DNA of 64,000 nucleotides from contig JAIXMR010000024.1 in assembly GCA_025677835.1 (NCBI GenBank), positions 1 to 64,000 of the forward strand, given 5' to 3'. Numbering within the stretch: position 1 is the first letter of the stretch; each line of letters opens with the position of its first letter. Shown one piece after another: positions 22,112 to 35,355 of this stretch. Source of the DNA: Sporodiniella umbellata (Eukaryota > Mucoromycota > Mucoromycetes > Mucorales > Rhizopodaceae). A model generated the notes under the pieces. The model worked only from the letters and a program-made list of their open reading frames with translations. It was not told the DNA's origin and did no database searches. A program made the translations under genes and the position numbers.

Positions 22112-23433
22112 TCATGTGCTTTCTAGCTTCATTGTTTTCTGATAGGGTTGTGATCTTCTCTCCAATAAATAATTGCGAACAATTCTCTCAAAATATTCGT
22201 CACTGATTTGCATCTATCGTATATCTACGATTACTTCTTTCTGTTAACTCAATCTTCTCTTACATGTTGTCCTGGGCACACCAAAAGCTCCAAACGGCCA
22301 GATTCATTCAGCTTTCTAAGTCCCAACCAATCTTCTTTATACATTACTTGATCATACAGGGACACAAGCTGATTGTCCTCATTTTCTACCGAAAACCACT
22401 ACAAAAGAAAAAAGTTTGCAACAATAAATGTAGATAGAATCTGCCTTTACTTACAGATGTTGCTGCTGGCTTTATCATTACATCCTCACTAAATTGGATC
22501 ATCACAAACTTTTTCAAGGAACTTAAATTGGCCTTGTACTTTTTTCTATCTTTGTGCTGTATCTCGTTGTTAATGTAAGGCAGAAATCTGTTTTTCTCCA
22601 GATAGGCTGAAATAAAAAAAATCAATTATTCTTCTTGTGTGTAGGCTTGTGTGTGTTTACTTTTGATGTCCAACGGATTTCTGTAGTATTGGGCTTGTAT
22701 TATTTTATTCTGCACATAGTCCGTATAAACCCCGTGCTGAACTATGGTCTTCATCAATCGACATGTGAAGTCTCTTGGATCCATACAGTTGGGGATATCA
22801 GATACGCCTGCAAAAAAAGTATGTAAGATGAAGTGTTTTTTCTTTTCGATTTTACCGCCATGCGGAGAGCCAAATGTAATCAACTGGCGAACGGGTGGTT
22901 GGTTGTATTTTTGTGCAAAAGCTCTATTTTCGTTTATTGTACTTGTCACTTTTTTTTTTCTAACTTTACCTTAAAAATAGCCCACCCTGTTCAAATGAAA
23001 AGTTTTAGTTTGGCATTTCTTTGTTTCTTGAAAAAAGCAGCCAGTTCCTTTTTATTTTACCTGTGAAAACCCAACACCGTTAAAGCCGTGCTTCAATTCT
23101 GGGATAGAAATAAGCTCTTGGTGAACCTTATCTAATTGTTTGTTTAACTGGCCAAAAAACCCGGATTTATGGTCGTCGTCTATACTATCTCCAACTTTAA
23201 CGCTAAATACAAAAACACTTTCTCCCAAATTCTTTTTTATTAAGCTTGTGATTCTTCCCATGGAATCTTGATTGCAACAATCGTCGCCCATGCCATGCCA
23301 AAGAACCACTTTAAAGTCACATATATATTTTTGTAGTGTAAGATTCTCATAGAAATAAGCAAGCAAATATAATACCTGGCCTTTGTGCAAGTGCAAAAAG
23401 GAACAATAAATGGATAAGATAGACTATATACAT
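22112..23433 (-). CDS. ppt1: Palmitoyl-protein thioesterase 1
   Basis: Eight exons on the minus strand: 23433-23376, 23308-23061, 22986-22970, 22923-22856, 22807-22661, 22606-22455, 22398-22264, 22213-22112. They encode 308 aa, close to the 306 aa of the human enzyme. A signal peptide (MYIVYLIHLLFLFALAQ) leads into PVVLWHGMGDDCCN, the hallmark start of PPT1. The catalytic triad is visible: Ser101 in GFSQG, Asp221 in FSEDVM and His275 in GQHMQ. Other conserved segments are GSPHGGVSDIPNC and LKKFVMIQF. The enzyme removes palmitate from cysteines of proteins during lysosomal/vacuolar breakdown. Exon 3 is only 17 nt long and encodes GGLFL plus part of the next codon, so the nucleophile elbow GFSQG is split by an intron. 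All exon phases agree, which supports the model. Confidence 0.92.
22970..22986 (-). other. 17-nt microexon of ppt1
   Basis: GGTGGGCTATTTTTAAG is flanked by CAG on its 5' side and GTAAAG on its 3' side. Including it joins GFSQ to GGLFLRAFAQKYN, which matches PPT1 proteins. Skipping it would shift the frame and lose the second glycine of the nucleophile elbow. Confidence 0.85.
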
Positions 23434-24008
23434 GATCAGAATTAAACCAAAAAAAAAAAAGAAAGGTAAAAACCAGATGATTCACTTTTACACCTAAATT
23501 GTTTCGGATAAAGTTCGGTGTAACACCCGGAAGCGTACAATAATAAACTCTGGGTGCGATATCAGAGCATGGGCTTGGGCAGTGGGACCCTAGGCGATAT
23601 AGCAAAATAAAACAAACTAAGAAGTGAACTTACACACAGCTTAGGTACCATCAGCAGCTCAACAGCATTGAGATTCCTTTGGATATACCTTTCTTCGCAA
23701 ATAAGCCGATGAGCTATACGTGCTAAGCGTATAACTCGGTGAATTGCTTCATATTAAAAAATAGAAAGAGCTGCTACCGCTTATCAAATGAAAACGCAGT
23801 CTGGTTATTTTAGGCACATTTTTGTTTGTTTTTTTTTTAAAAAAAAATTATAGAAAAAACAGGGTGGACTGTGTATACTCTCGTATGTGTATATGCACAA
23901 TTACCAAGCAAACAGTAGAAGGACCATTGAAACATTGATATATAATGAAAATTTATCAATTCAACTTTACTCTAAGACGGTACCGATGTATTCAACGGGA
24001 ATATCATC
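23434..24008. other. Intergenic, no gene seen
   Basis: Upstream region of ppt1 and 3' flank of desaturase 2. An A-rich run lies just before the ppt1 start region on its strand (23450-23462). Confidence 0.45.
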
Positions 24009-25435
24009 TTAGGCAACTTTCTTATTAATAACGTTGGTATCATATTCGAGTGAGCTATCATAAGCTTGTGCTTCTGTTTCTACATCAGCATCTGTCATGA
24101 CCTGCATACCATTCAAAAGAACACCAACGCGGAACTGAGTCAGCAAATTACGTGCACCATTAGAGTGGTTGTAGATGCCGCCGTTGAAAGCTGTGGTCAT
24201 ATCTTTGCCGATGGCTGTAGAAAGATACTTGACACCGCCAGGATGCTCTCTCATAAAGCTCTTGACATCATACAAAACGCCTTCCATCAGAATCCATTTC
24301 TTGTTTTCGTTCAAAACCAGAGACTGGAACTCATCCCAGGTATAGACAGGAAGGTCTTTCAGAGGCGTGCCGTAGTTCAATTTTGCCTTTTCGGCCTTGA
24401 TCTTCTTTTCTTTCATGTAAACCACACCCTTGCTAATCTCATTTTCAGGAAACGTTTTAAGGTCAAAGGCAAGTCCAACAAGCGAAAAAAGATAAATCAG
24501 CCATTTTGTAGGGTCAAACTCATAGTATCTAATAGCGTTACGGTAATCCTGAGGGAATTGATGATGGAAATTATGATATCCTTCACCCATAGTAATAAGC
24601 GCAGTTAACCAATGATCGCGAGGAGTGTTGTGGTCGTCATAAGTGGCTTCCCCCAAATAGTGAGCTAAGCTGTTTACACAAAATGTAATGTGTTGAGTGA
24701 GGATTGCGCGAAATGCACTGGACCAAAGAAATCCGCCCTAGTTAAGTATAAACGAGTACACCCAAATTTGTAAGTAAACGTAGGTGAAAAAAAAAGCCCT
24801 ACTTTAAAATCTCCCCAGCCGAGAGTGCAAACAGAAGTAGGGATAACAACCGCCGTGAGGATCGCCAAAACAGGGAAATATTTATATTGGAAGACAACAA
24901 CAGGATCAGATTCCAGGTCTGATACATCAGCAAATCCGACACGTTTTTCAGGACGCCTAATAAACAACCAGCCTGCGTGAGAATAAAATAAACCGCGTCG
25001 AGCGTTATAGGGGTCTTTGTCTGTATCCGTATAGCGATGGTGAAGTCGGTGCTTATGGCACCACCACAAAATAGAACGTTGGAGTGTCATCGAACTAAAC
25101 ACAGCAAAAAACAAACGTAGGGGTAAAGAGCCGCGAAAAGCTCGATGGGACCACATACGATGATAGCCAGCAGTGATACAGAATCCTCCTACGTAACCAT
25201 ATGCCATAAAAAAAAGAAATGTCTTCATTTCGAGCTTGACATAAAAGACTGTATAAACAGCGAGACCATGTGCGAGGATAGCGTAACTAATGTTTAAGAG
25301 CTCAAAAATTTTGTCAAAGTTTCTTAGTGTTATTGGTTCTTCAATCAAAGGGGGGAATATTGTCTCTGAAAGATGTTCTTTCATGGATTCTGTTTTTGTG
25401 CGTTCTGTTTGTTGAAGTATCTCTATTGTGAGCAT
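24009..25435 (-). CDS. Acyl-CoA Delta9-desaturase with C-terminal cytochrome b5 (copy 2)
   Basis: Two exons (25435-24803, 24737-24009) encode 453 aa. Exon 1 has exactly the same length (633 nt) as in desaturase 1, and the intron is at the same position. The start MLTIEILQQTERTKTE aligns with MSTTEILQSMDRTKTE of copy 1, so I reject the in-frame ATG four codons upstream. All three histidine boxes are intact (HRMWSH, HRLHH, HNFHH), and so are HPGG and NHSNGA of cytochrome b5. The desaturase part has diverged noticeably (HKHRLHHRYTDTDKDP against HRAHHRWTDTDKDP), which may reflect different acyl-chain preference. In contrast, about 390 bases from the MKEKKIKAEKAKLNYG region (24420) to near the C-terminus are almost identical to copy 1. 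It is probably a functional ER enzyme; the substrate is unknown. Confidence 0.94.
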
Positions 25436-27159
25436 GATAAATGGCAAGAAACAAAGAAATAAAAAAATAAAAACAAATGTAGTTTGTCTCGTTTTTTATA
25501 CAATTTGTTTGTAAGACAGAACCTAGACAAAGTAATCTGAAATAGCGATAACTATGCACAAATATCAGTGTTATAGATCGTATTTGTCCTCAATTTTTTT
25601 TGCTTTTGGTGAGCTAATTTACGGTAAGCTAACATATCCGTTCAAGTTGTATACCGAACCTCTACTAAAAGGCCTTATCGTAGCGCTTTGAGCTTGCTTT
25701 CATAAAACGGTTTTTTTAAAAGTTTTTGCGAGTTATCGTGTTTCAAGTAAATATTTTGGGTGCAACTGTTGTCGTTTGAATCCAGTAGAAGTGTGGCAAT
25801 AGCGTTTTGTTTTTTACTCCAAAGCTGCTACGAGTGTACAGAACCAGATTAAATATATTGTGTAGCTTTATAACTATATTAGCGCATATCGCAACAGTGG
25901 TATTTTTTTTGATGCTGTGACCAACTTTTGGAAAAATTAGGTTTTTTAATGATACAAAAAAAGGCAATTGAAAACAAACATTTTAAAAAACAGTAGGCTT
26001 CAATGTACAAGAAGGAACATGGGCTAAAAAAACAAACAAACGTCGACCTCAAAACCAATATGGATCACATCTTTAGAAACACACTGAGCTCAAACCTGCT
26101 TTTATATCGCAGCAACTTAAAAAGAAAAAGCTTTTTTTTTTATAAAGATAAGGAGTGTTTCACAAGTGGACGATATAAATTGTTGGTATAGTAAAATTTC
26201 GCTAAAAATGAGAAAAACATATCTTGGCTAATACCAAGCACAAAAAATGTCCATATAGATGATTTTTAGAACACCAAAACGAAAAGCATCGTCACGAGGT
26301 AGCAACTTTACAACAAAAGGTTTTGTCCGATGGCTATTTTAGCGGTCGGGCGAGTACCTAGGCTTTTTTCTGTCAGTATGTCAAGTATGCGCCAACAACC
26401 TTTCCCTCTTCTTTTTTTCTGTAAAATTTTGTGTTCGAAACGTTGAAGATAAAAGTATAGAGATAAACCATTTATAATACATATATTCTTCAAACCATAA
26501 GTCTTTTTCATAAAAGACCGTTCGTGTACTTTATATATATGCAACTCATAACTTTAGTGGTCTGTTATATCTACAGTACATTTTGTTTGCTTCTCGTAAC
26601 CTAGTCGGCCCGGTTATGATTGAAAACTCCTTTTCCTGCTTCTTTTTCTATTTACTGTGCTAGTTTTAGACCATATACCTGCTTGATGTCCACATACATA
26701 CACTTGATTGGCAAGATAGTACAGGCTGTGAAGAGTTTAGGATTGTATTGCTTTATGGGGGTACCGATACACTTTTATTTATTGGAGGGAAAATATCATA
26801 TAGCTTTTTGCAGAGCGGATGTTTGTTATGATGCTCACAAACATACCTTATTTTCTTGCCGTAATGCGCAGTTAGAGGTGAACTACAAATCTGTAAACAG
26901 AATGTGAGACCCCTTTTTTTTTTTTTTTTTTTTTTAGAAAAAACCTAGATAATTAGGCTTAGTATGGGCTCAGGCCTGCTATTTTCTGACCAAGATACAT
27001 TACAAACGCTTTCTCTATTTTATTCAGAGGAAAAGTACGTATCCAAATCTTGTAATTGCTATATTCCGTTTTATATTGACATGTGTACTTTACATTTATT
27101 TTTTCAAAGGGTATTTGTTTATTTTGGTTAAATTTAAAAAGAAAAAAATATTATGATAT
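25436..27159. other. Intergenic, 1.7 kb, no gene supported
   Basis: Several short frames (25743-25967 minus, 26308-26544 minus, 26620-26907 plus) lack recognisable motifs or neighbouring exons. A poly-T run of about 22 bases sits at 26914-26935. The left part is the upstream region of desaturase 2. Confidence 0.45.
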
Positions 27160-28849
27160 TTACAAATCACGAACGATCCATTGACTGTCGTGTCCAACAG
27201 CATTCGAAAAGGTTCTTGGGGATTGGTTTCCAAGGAGTGAACGATGGGGAAGGGCGGATGGTCGGACTATCCAAGATTCAGGATCAGTTGCTAAGACGAC
27301 GCAGTCTTCTTCGAATAGGACTTTTTTGGTAGGAGGGGCGGGTTCTTCTGTTTCTTCGCGTTTTCTTTTCAAGCATGAGCGCAAAGGTTGCGAAACGGGT
27401 AGGCTCGATGCAAAAGCAAGTTTGGTAGAGATGGTGGGGGAGCAAGGTTGACTAATAGGAGACGAGGAAGTACTTGAAGTGGCTGATAATGCAGGTAACG
27501 AAATAATGGGAGAGGTGGACGCAATAGGAGAAGTGGGTACAGCAGTTGAGGCAGTTGTAGTGGACTTTTCGGATTTACCGCTTGTGAAAGAGACATTCTT
27601 TTGTTCGTAGAAAAGCATATAGGCTTTTTGGCTCAAGACTTCTTGTTCGCTAACTTGGGATACAATGTCATCGTTAATCATAGTCCAGTTACCGCTGGGT
27701 GTTCTGACGTAGGCATAGTAATGACCAGAGTCGCAAGAGTGACCATCGTGAACCAACACAGCATAGAGTTTGTAGGTTGCAGCCTGAATTCTTCTTTCTT
27801 TACTAACAAAAGGGGCCATATCTATTTTTGCAGGAAAATTGACGTGTTGATGAACTTTGCGCATTGCGCATCTTTCAAGATCAAAGGCAAATCTTTTCAG
27901 GTGAATTACTAAATTTTTAGGGAGTTCATCAACAGTCATTTTTTTGGTAGCAACTACAGTGTTGCGACAGGAACTGCACTTGTAACCATTGTCCTCAGTG
28001 TTGTCAGCGCCAATTGTATCAGTGTCAACAAATTTATAAAGGGCGTTTTTGAGCTTGGAGTGGCCTTTAATGTCAATAGAGAGATCAGAGTAACGGTCAA
28101 AGCTATCGCTTGTAGCGCCGCACTTAGTACAGGTAACACGAGACCGAAGTTTGCCACCAAACAATAAATGAACTAGACCAGCATCTTCTTCAGTTTCAGT
28201 TAATTTCCTAAAAGTGGCTTAGCTTTTTTTTTATTTTTTAAAGTATCTGATTATCTTACCTATCACAGGGCGTATAAGAGTTGGTGAAAGAGCCCAAAAG
28301 AAACATAAAAAATTCATGTGCGTCTTCTTGACGGCCTAGTGTTAACGTTGACGAAATTTCTAAAGAGTGAAATAGAAAGTCAGTAAAAAAGCTGTTGAAA
28401 AAAAAGAGCAATTACTTTTCAGATTGGTAGTAAAGTAATTGGGACTAATGGCAGCATTCCTGAGCATACTCTTTGCAGTTGCAAAGCATTTTTTAGCGTG
28501 TTCGTTCATAGCACAAAGACCACAGAAGCCTTTTACGGTACCTATGTAGTTATGTTTAAGTTTTGATTATGTTTAAAATAGGCATACATATTTTTGTGTG
28601 CTCGCCAGCGAGTAAGTGTTGAGTGAGAGGAGCAGTATAAACTAAGCAACAAAGAACTGCATTCAGAAAGCATGTGTTGAACATATTGACTAGACCAGGA
28701 CCAAATGTCCTTGCAAATGTCCATTTATATTGTAGGCTAGAAGGATCAACGGGTTCAGGTCTGACTGAAGGTTGATCAGGTTTCATAAAGTTTTTTGACT
28801 TGCGTTTCAAGCGTAGCTGTTTTCTCTTGTTCTTGAAAGATTTAGACAT
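27160..28849 (-). CDS. Ubiquitin-specific protease (USP36/42-like)
   Basis: Four exons on the minus strand (28849-28588, 28541-28416, 28359-28260, 28207-27160) encode 511 aa. A basic N-terminus (KNKRKQLRLKRKSKN, possible nuclear or nucleolar signal) precedes the cysteine box GLVNMFNTCFLNAVLCCL with Cys60. TLGRQEDAHEFFMFLL (QQDAHEF-like box) and a Zn-binding CTKCGATSDSF / CSSCRN pair follow. The histidine box is HDGHSCDSGHYYAYVRTPSG, ending in MINDDIVSQV and AYMLFYEQ. The C-terminal 130 residues are Ser/Thr/Pro-rich and disordered. The order GLxN...GEHTKIC...CGLCAM fits the USP36/USP42 group, which removes ubiquitin from nuclear proteins. One oddity: the normally conserved glycine in GNTC is phenylalanine (FNTC). 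Confidence 0.9.
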
Positions 28850-30668
28850 AGTACAATATGTTTTTTCTTAAAAAAAGTTGGTAGGAAGAAAGGTAGAAAC
28901 AGTGTCGTACTTTTTAAGTGTTTTTTGAAAGATCACTGTCACAGCTTCTTTACGAAGTAAGTCACTCAACCAAATCTTTTTAAACTCAAGCAGGTACGCA
29001 ACAGACTTAACAACTTTCTATCGCTCCCACTTGCTATATTTTACTGTAGTTTTTTTTTTTGCTACTTTTATTTCCATTCGCTTGGACTACATTTTGCTTA
29101 CTTTTCTTTCCCCTTTTTTATTTACACGAGTAAATAAATTGTTCTAAATTGAATTCCTCAAATGACAAGTTTTTTTTTTCGATAGCTTGATAACTTTTGC
29201 ACTTGCTTTCAATTATAACATCGTTTTAGCTTTTATGTAGTGGAATATAGAAAGAATGTAAAACTTTGTGTTGGGCTTTAAAGATTTTTCACAATAAGAT
29301 TTAGCGTAGACCGTATCATTATTGGTCGTGTGTAATTCTAGAGATAAGATTACAAAGTCGATATCGGCTAAACTTTTTTTTTTTTTTGTATTGTTGGAAA
29401 ACTACCTGTTATCTGTTGATCGACGCTTTTAAAAAAAAATCGGCGGGCTCCTAGAGTACCAATAAAAAAAGTAAAAAAAAACGGTCTTGGGATATATGAA
29501 AGCCAGCAAAAGAATGTGTATTATGATAGCTTATTAAAGTATTAGATTGTAAAGTAGGTAGGTTCAAAAGGGTTCAAACTAGGATCCCTTTTTGTAAGAC
29601 AGATAATCAGAGTAAATGTGTAACCTACAATGCACAGTTTTTTTTTCTTTATATCTGTTTTGTCTTTAAAATACCAATACCTTTTCAAAATACACATATA
29701 TAGAAAAAGAAATCTGCAAGCTTTATAAATTTGTATCAAAATTGAGAAGGATTTGTAGGGCTGTTTGTTCAATTTTGTATGAACATTTTTGTTTGTATTA
29801 CAAAGCTCAGAAGTTAGTGTGAGACTTTTTGTTGGCTAATGAGATTAAATATTACGCATGGTAACGGATCTGATGTAAAGTCACAGCCTGCTTTTTAACA
29901 AACGTTTGTATAAGCTACATTCCGTGCCTCAAAATTTCTTGTTAAAGTACATTTATTGTCATCCTGTATTATAGCCTCATGCTATGAGGTATCTGGAGCA
30001 AAATACACTTTAGCAAAATATTTATCATAAATCGAGGATAAAAAAAATTAAGGAGTGCGGTCTAGAATTGTGATTAACTCTAATTGAAGGATTTTTTTTT
30101 AGAAAAAAACGCCTTTACTTTTGTATAAAATAACTGGGCCTCTCATTGTATCTACGTATCCATAGCAACACGCATTACTATTAGGTGGCATACGGTTTCA
30201 TTTTTTGAAAGTTTTTAGAGACCATCACTTAAGGAATGAGATACAAAGAGCATACGGTAAACATCGATTTTTTCACGTGCTATTATTTATCTTTCCCATA
30301 AAAAAAAAGTACTTGAAGTTTATACTATCTTATCATTTCAACAGATGTCCTCTAATACATTTAAAGAAAGAAAAAAGAAGCTCTTATCTTTCTTTGTAAA
30401 AAGTAAATATATGTTGTATTTTTTTCTACATTTGTGGAAAGGACTTTCATTTTCGAAATCCACCAACGCTTACTAAACGGGCCGACATTAATATGCAAAA
30501 AGCGTTTTTTAAAAGAAAAAATTAGTTTAATTAGCTACTGTTTGCTGAAAAAAAAAACAGCCAATTTTAGTAATAGTTTGTTTAAAGCCACTGCACATTA
30601 ATGTACCGAAACTATCACCCTTTCTTTAAGAAGCTGTACTTTATTTTTATACAATAGCTAATCAAAAG
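28850..30668. other. Intergenic, 1.8 kb, no gene seen
   Basis: AT-rich sequence between the USP gene and MED6, which are both on the minus strand. Frames at 29542-29772 and 30205-30399 have no supporting features. Several poly-T/poly-A runs are present. Confidence 0.5.
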
Positions 30669-31601
30669 CTATTTCTTCTTTTTACGGCTTGTCGCTCCTC
30701 CTCCGTCATCTGTACGTTTTCTTCGCTTTCCTTCCTCTTTATGTTTTTTTTATTTTAAATTAAAGTTGAATACTTTCCCCCTTTTTTTTTTTGCTTACCT
30801 CGAAGTACAGACGATGCTTCTACAGAATCTGTACTATCGGTATTTTGATTCATTGTCTCTCTTGAGCGCGCGACTTTTGCCGCTGACACTTCAATAGTTC
30901 TATCCATCCAATGCCTCAATGCCAAGCTCTCCTGTGCTCTCAATAGGCCAGGCTTTTTTTGTTGTTCTGAGTTGCTTTGTTTCCATTTATACCCCTTTGA
31001 GGGGTGGAAACTCATCATTGTTTGTGTTTCTTTGAATGCACTATTCACGTGAAATAAGCTGGTAAGCTATTTCAAACAAAATGAGTACACAAAATTGTTT
31101 TTGTTCGCATATAGTACCAATCGGTTGGCAATAACAGAATAAATTGTAGGCGACTGGTATATGTTGGCTCCTGTTATATAGTATGTTGCAATGGGGTTTA
31201 CATCGTCAACAGCTGGTCCTCTTCTGTATCTTTTTTGAATGACCCAGACAGGTGGCTGTTCGTGAACAATAGCAAATTCTACGCCTGTCATTTTTCTATC
31301 TCCACTTGTTAATATACATTCTGGAATACTTGAAACATTACCGAAGTGCTTGTACTGTAGCCTCATAGGGCTGCCGTAAATCATTGTACTGAGTCTGCAT
31401 GGATAGCACCTGATTGTTGCATTGTCTGTCCCAAAACGGCGAAAGTGCAAAATAGTCCAAGACTATTTGTTGGTTTTGAAAGCCACCAATTCTCTATTCG
31501 GATTAATAATACGTATGCAATCATCAGTAGCTTACTTCTAACCAATTAGTATCTCGCCATTCAACACCGGTCAAATCCTCAGTTGCTGCCAAACGTTGCA
31601 T
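30669..31601 (-). CDS. med6: Mediator complex subunit 6
   Basis: Five exons on the minus strand (31601-31536, 31493-31342, 31304-31118, 31066-30799, 30709-30669) encode 237 aa. The conserved MED6 start is clear: LTGVEWRDTNWLE, then GGFQNQQIVLDYFALSPFWD and RQCNNQVLSMQTQYND. MTGVEFAIVHEQPPVWVIQK and NPIATYYITGANIYQSPTIY follow. The C-terminus ends in KKKK after a polar tail. MED6 belongs to the head module of Mediator and links activators to RNA polymerase II. The second intron (31341-31305) would be only 37 nt; it is needed to join the frames, but its exact position is the least certain of the model. The gene is divergent from RPN11 with 143 bp between the two start codons. Confidence 0.9.
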
Positions 31602-31744
31602 TTTGACGATACAGATATACAAAAAAAAAAGATAGAACAAAAAAGGGACGGCGTTTGATGACATAACGCGGAGTTTTATTTTTACTACAAAGACGCAACG
31701 TACTCTTACGCGTCTCTTTTTTTCTCCTATTTTCTATCAACAAT
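31602..31744. promoter_or_regulatory. Shared divergent promoter of MED6 and RPN11
   Basis: Only 143 bp separate the two ATGs. The interval contains TGACATAA near 31657 and an imperfect inverted repeat AGACGC (31691) / GCGTCT (31710). There are pyrimidine-rich leaders on both sides and no clear TATA box. That the two genes share control is an inference from spacing. Confidence 0.5.
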
Positions 31745-32888
<1,144 letters not shown>

Positions 32889-33033
32889 TGCAAAGTTAAA
32901 AGCTGCTCACGTGAATTACAGCAATAAAAGAATTACTCGAATGTTTATATCACCTATGCTTTAGGTATACAAACGGTTTATATCAAAAATATTGTTGAGG
33001 ATATTTTTTCGTTTTCCTCGTTTTTTATTAGCG

Positions 33034-35355
33034 TCAAGAGAGATTTTTAAAACCAAAATAAATTGCAGAGAAACGACTAAAGGGTGGAAATTGTAGTATA
33101 AAAATTACAAAACTATAAACAGAAATCACAGCTATTTGAAGCGAAGGTAAAAATTCACCTATAAAAAAAATGTCAAACATAGAATTTTGATCAGTTGAGC
33201 TTACAATGAGTGCAGTGACTAAAAGAAGACAAAGTACAACTGGGCCCCAGATGTCATCGTAGCGGCCATCAATGCGATGATTGATCATCCTAAAAAATTA
33301 AAAAAAAAAGTTAGCCTAACAAAGTATCAAGAACGCCTAATAAGTACCATGCGCGTTTTTCAAATCTATAAAGAGCATATATGGCAATGCCGCCTGCCAA
33401 ACCAATGAAAATTCCGCCCACTATACGGGAAACCAAATCGCCAAAGTTAATTAAGTTCAAGGCCACTGTCAAAAGTAGAGCACAAAACTGCAGCCAAGAA
33501 ATGAAGGTTCGTTCATTGGCAAAAAATACTTTCGGCTCTACACGTACTTTTACTTTTGGTTTTTTTATGCCTGCCTCGATATCATGTTGCTTTTTTTTTT
33601 TTTTCAAAATCTTCTTGAGCGCCTGATTTTCCGCTTTTTCATCTGGAATATCTATTGCTATTTGTTCTTTTTTCGGTTTTATGCAATCGTAAGACAGAAC
33701 AGGGGAAGGTGTATTAACATGTGTAACAGTACTTTCAGAGTATGTTGAGTCTGGCTGATTAGTATTACCATGGTTGGATTCAGGCTGATTGCTTTGGAAG
33801 GTCTTCTCTTCACTAGCGATTTGTAGATATCTCCCATCAACAAATGGCTTGAAACCATGCGAGCGGATTATTCCATCACTGTTTGTTCTTGGTTTACAGA
33901 TATCTTCATTTAGCTCATGCCACCAAGGAGAAAAAGCGAGCTTTTCTTGATGGAAATATGATACACCGTGCAAGTGTTTTGAAAATGACGGGACTTCATA
34001 CACTAAATGCTTTTCAATAAGTGATAGAATCCATCCAGGCTGTTGTTTTAGACACTTCGAAACCTGTATCCTTAAGATAGCATATGGAAAGTAAAGAGCA
34101 CTGACGCCATCTAAAACAGCAGTATTTGAATCTGTGTAATGAAAAGCTTTTTGGCAGTATAAGGAACTAGGTTTAGCTTCATGAGTAAACATCAAGTTAG
34201 AATCTAAGGAGGCGCTACATTGTTGATCGTCTGAAGCGTGAAATAGTTTGCGGTTGTAAGACGCCTTCAATACAGGTACAAGCTTTTTTTTGCCAACTTT
34301 TCTTTGTATACTATCTAAAGCACACTTTGTATTGTTGTTTTTGCTATTTTCATCAAAGGGTTCATTGAAAACATCTAAAATAGTGTCTGCTGTTACTTCT
34401 CCTTTTAAAAACCCATTCGCCTGGTCTTCTGCTAGTATGAATTCGCTTTTTGTGAGTTTGTATTCCGAGTGATCCATAAAAGCTTTGCTATACTCCAAGT
34501 AAACTTTTCTTTCATTTAAAAGTTCGTACCTATGTATATACTAAGATTAAAAATGAGGAAGTAAACTAACACTTACGATTTCAATTTTATGCACTCATAT
34601 TCCTCATCTTTTTGCAATCGAGATGTATATAAATCAAAACTACTATTATCAAAGTAAATAGTCGAAGCGTTATGAGTACTGCATTTTTTTGGTGTATTTT
34701 GCTCATTTTCTGGTACTGAAAGGTGTAAAACAATAGCGGCTGTGACCTCTTCAATATTATCAGGATGGACCCAAAAGCTCGATATGGCCTTGTGATTTTT
34801 TTGTTGACGATCTTCAAATACAGAACCAAAAGAATCTCTTTTACAGTGAACGTAGCATATGTTAAGAAGAGCCGATGCATAAACTATTGCTGAATCTAAA
34901 ATTTGTCGGTCTAGAGGGGCCCTCTTCATTTTTTCGATAAAGATTGGTTTGAGTAAAATGCCAGTTTGCTTGTCATGCTTTTTGAGGATTTTGTGTAGAG
35001 AGATGTAATTTGTATGCATAAAGTTTGAAATATTTTTCAATTCCGTCATTATCTCTTCAAGCGCATCTTTAGTCATTTTGTAATCAGGAACTGTAGCTAG
35101 ATTCGCTCCTATTGCTTGGATTGTGCTTTCACAGTAAAGAATACGCGTGTCAACATCAGCGAATTTAGAATTGATAAACTCCGAGACTTTAGCTATTTCA
35201 TCGTCTATCAAACAAACAAAATCTTTCTCGTGCTGCTGAGTCCATCCATGATTACTTAATCCAACTTTAAGTTCGCGTTTGAGGGCGTTGTAGGAAACAT
35301 ATGATGACTTCCAATTTGCAACCATACTTTTTTTTAGTTCTTGACCATACTTCAT
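33034..35355 (-). CDS. VTC complex subunit: SPX, polyphosphate-polymerase-like and DUF202 domains
   Basis: Three exons on the minus strand (35355-34577, 34529-33348, 33289-33034) encode 738 aa. An SPX domain opens the protein (MKYGQELKKSMVANWKSSYV; later LRKIL-type helix YISLHKILKKHDKQTG), which binds inositol pyrophosphates. The VTC tunnel domain follows: FWVHPDNIEEVTAAIVLHL, IYFDNSSFDLYTSRLQK, PVLKASYNRKLFH and VPSFSKHLHGVSYF. A DUF202 membrane module closes it (FFANERTFISWLQFCALLLT, two further TM helices). Typical catalytic residues of Vtc4 appear lost: the Lys of KYWV is Ser, RLRW is KLKS, and VERKTH is LEYSKAF. This suggests an accessory subunit like Vtc2/Vtc3 instead of the polymerase Vtc4. 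Its expected place is the vacuolar membrane, where polyphosphate is made and stored. Confidence 0.88.

Noticed and set aside
15910..25435. Idea that desaturases, NADH dehydrogenase and thioesterase form one functional cluster
   Set aside because: Orientation is mixed, and NDE and PPT1 act in mitochondria and vacuole; duplication of the desaturase explains the layout better.
26620..26907. 95-codon plus-strand frame
   Set aside because: No homology-like segments; composition matches random AT-rich DNA.
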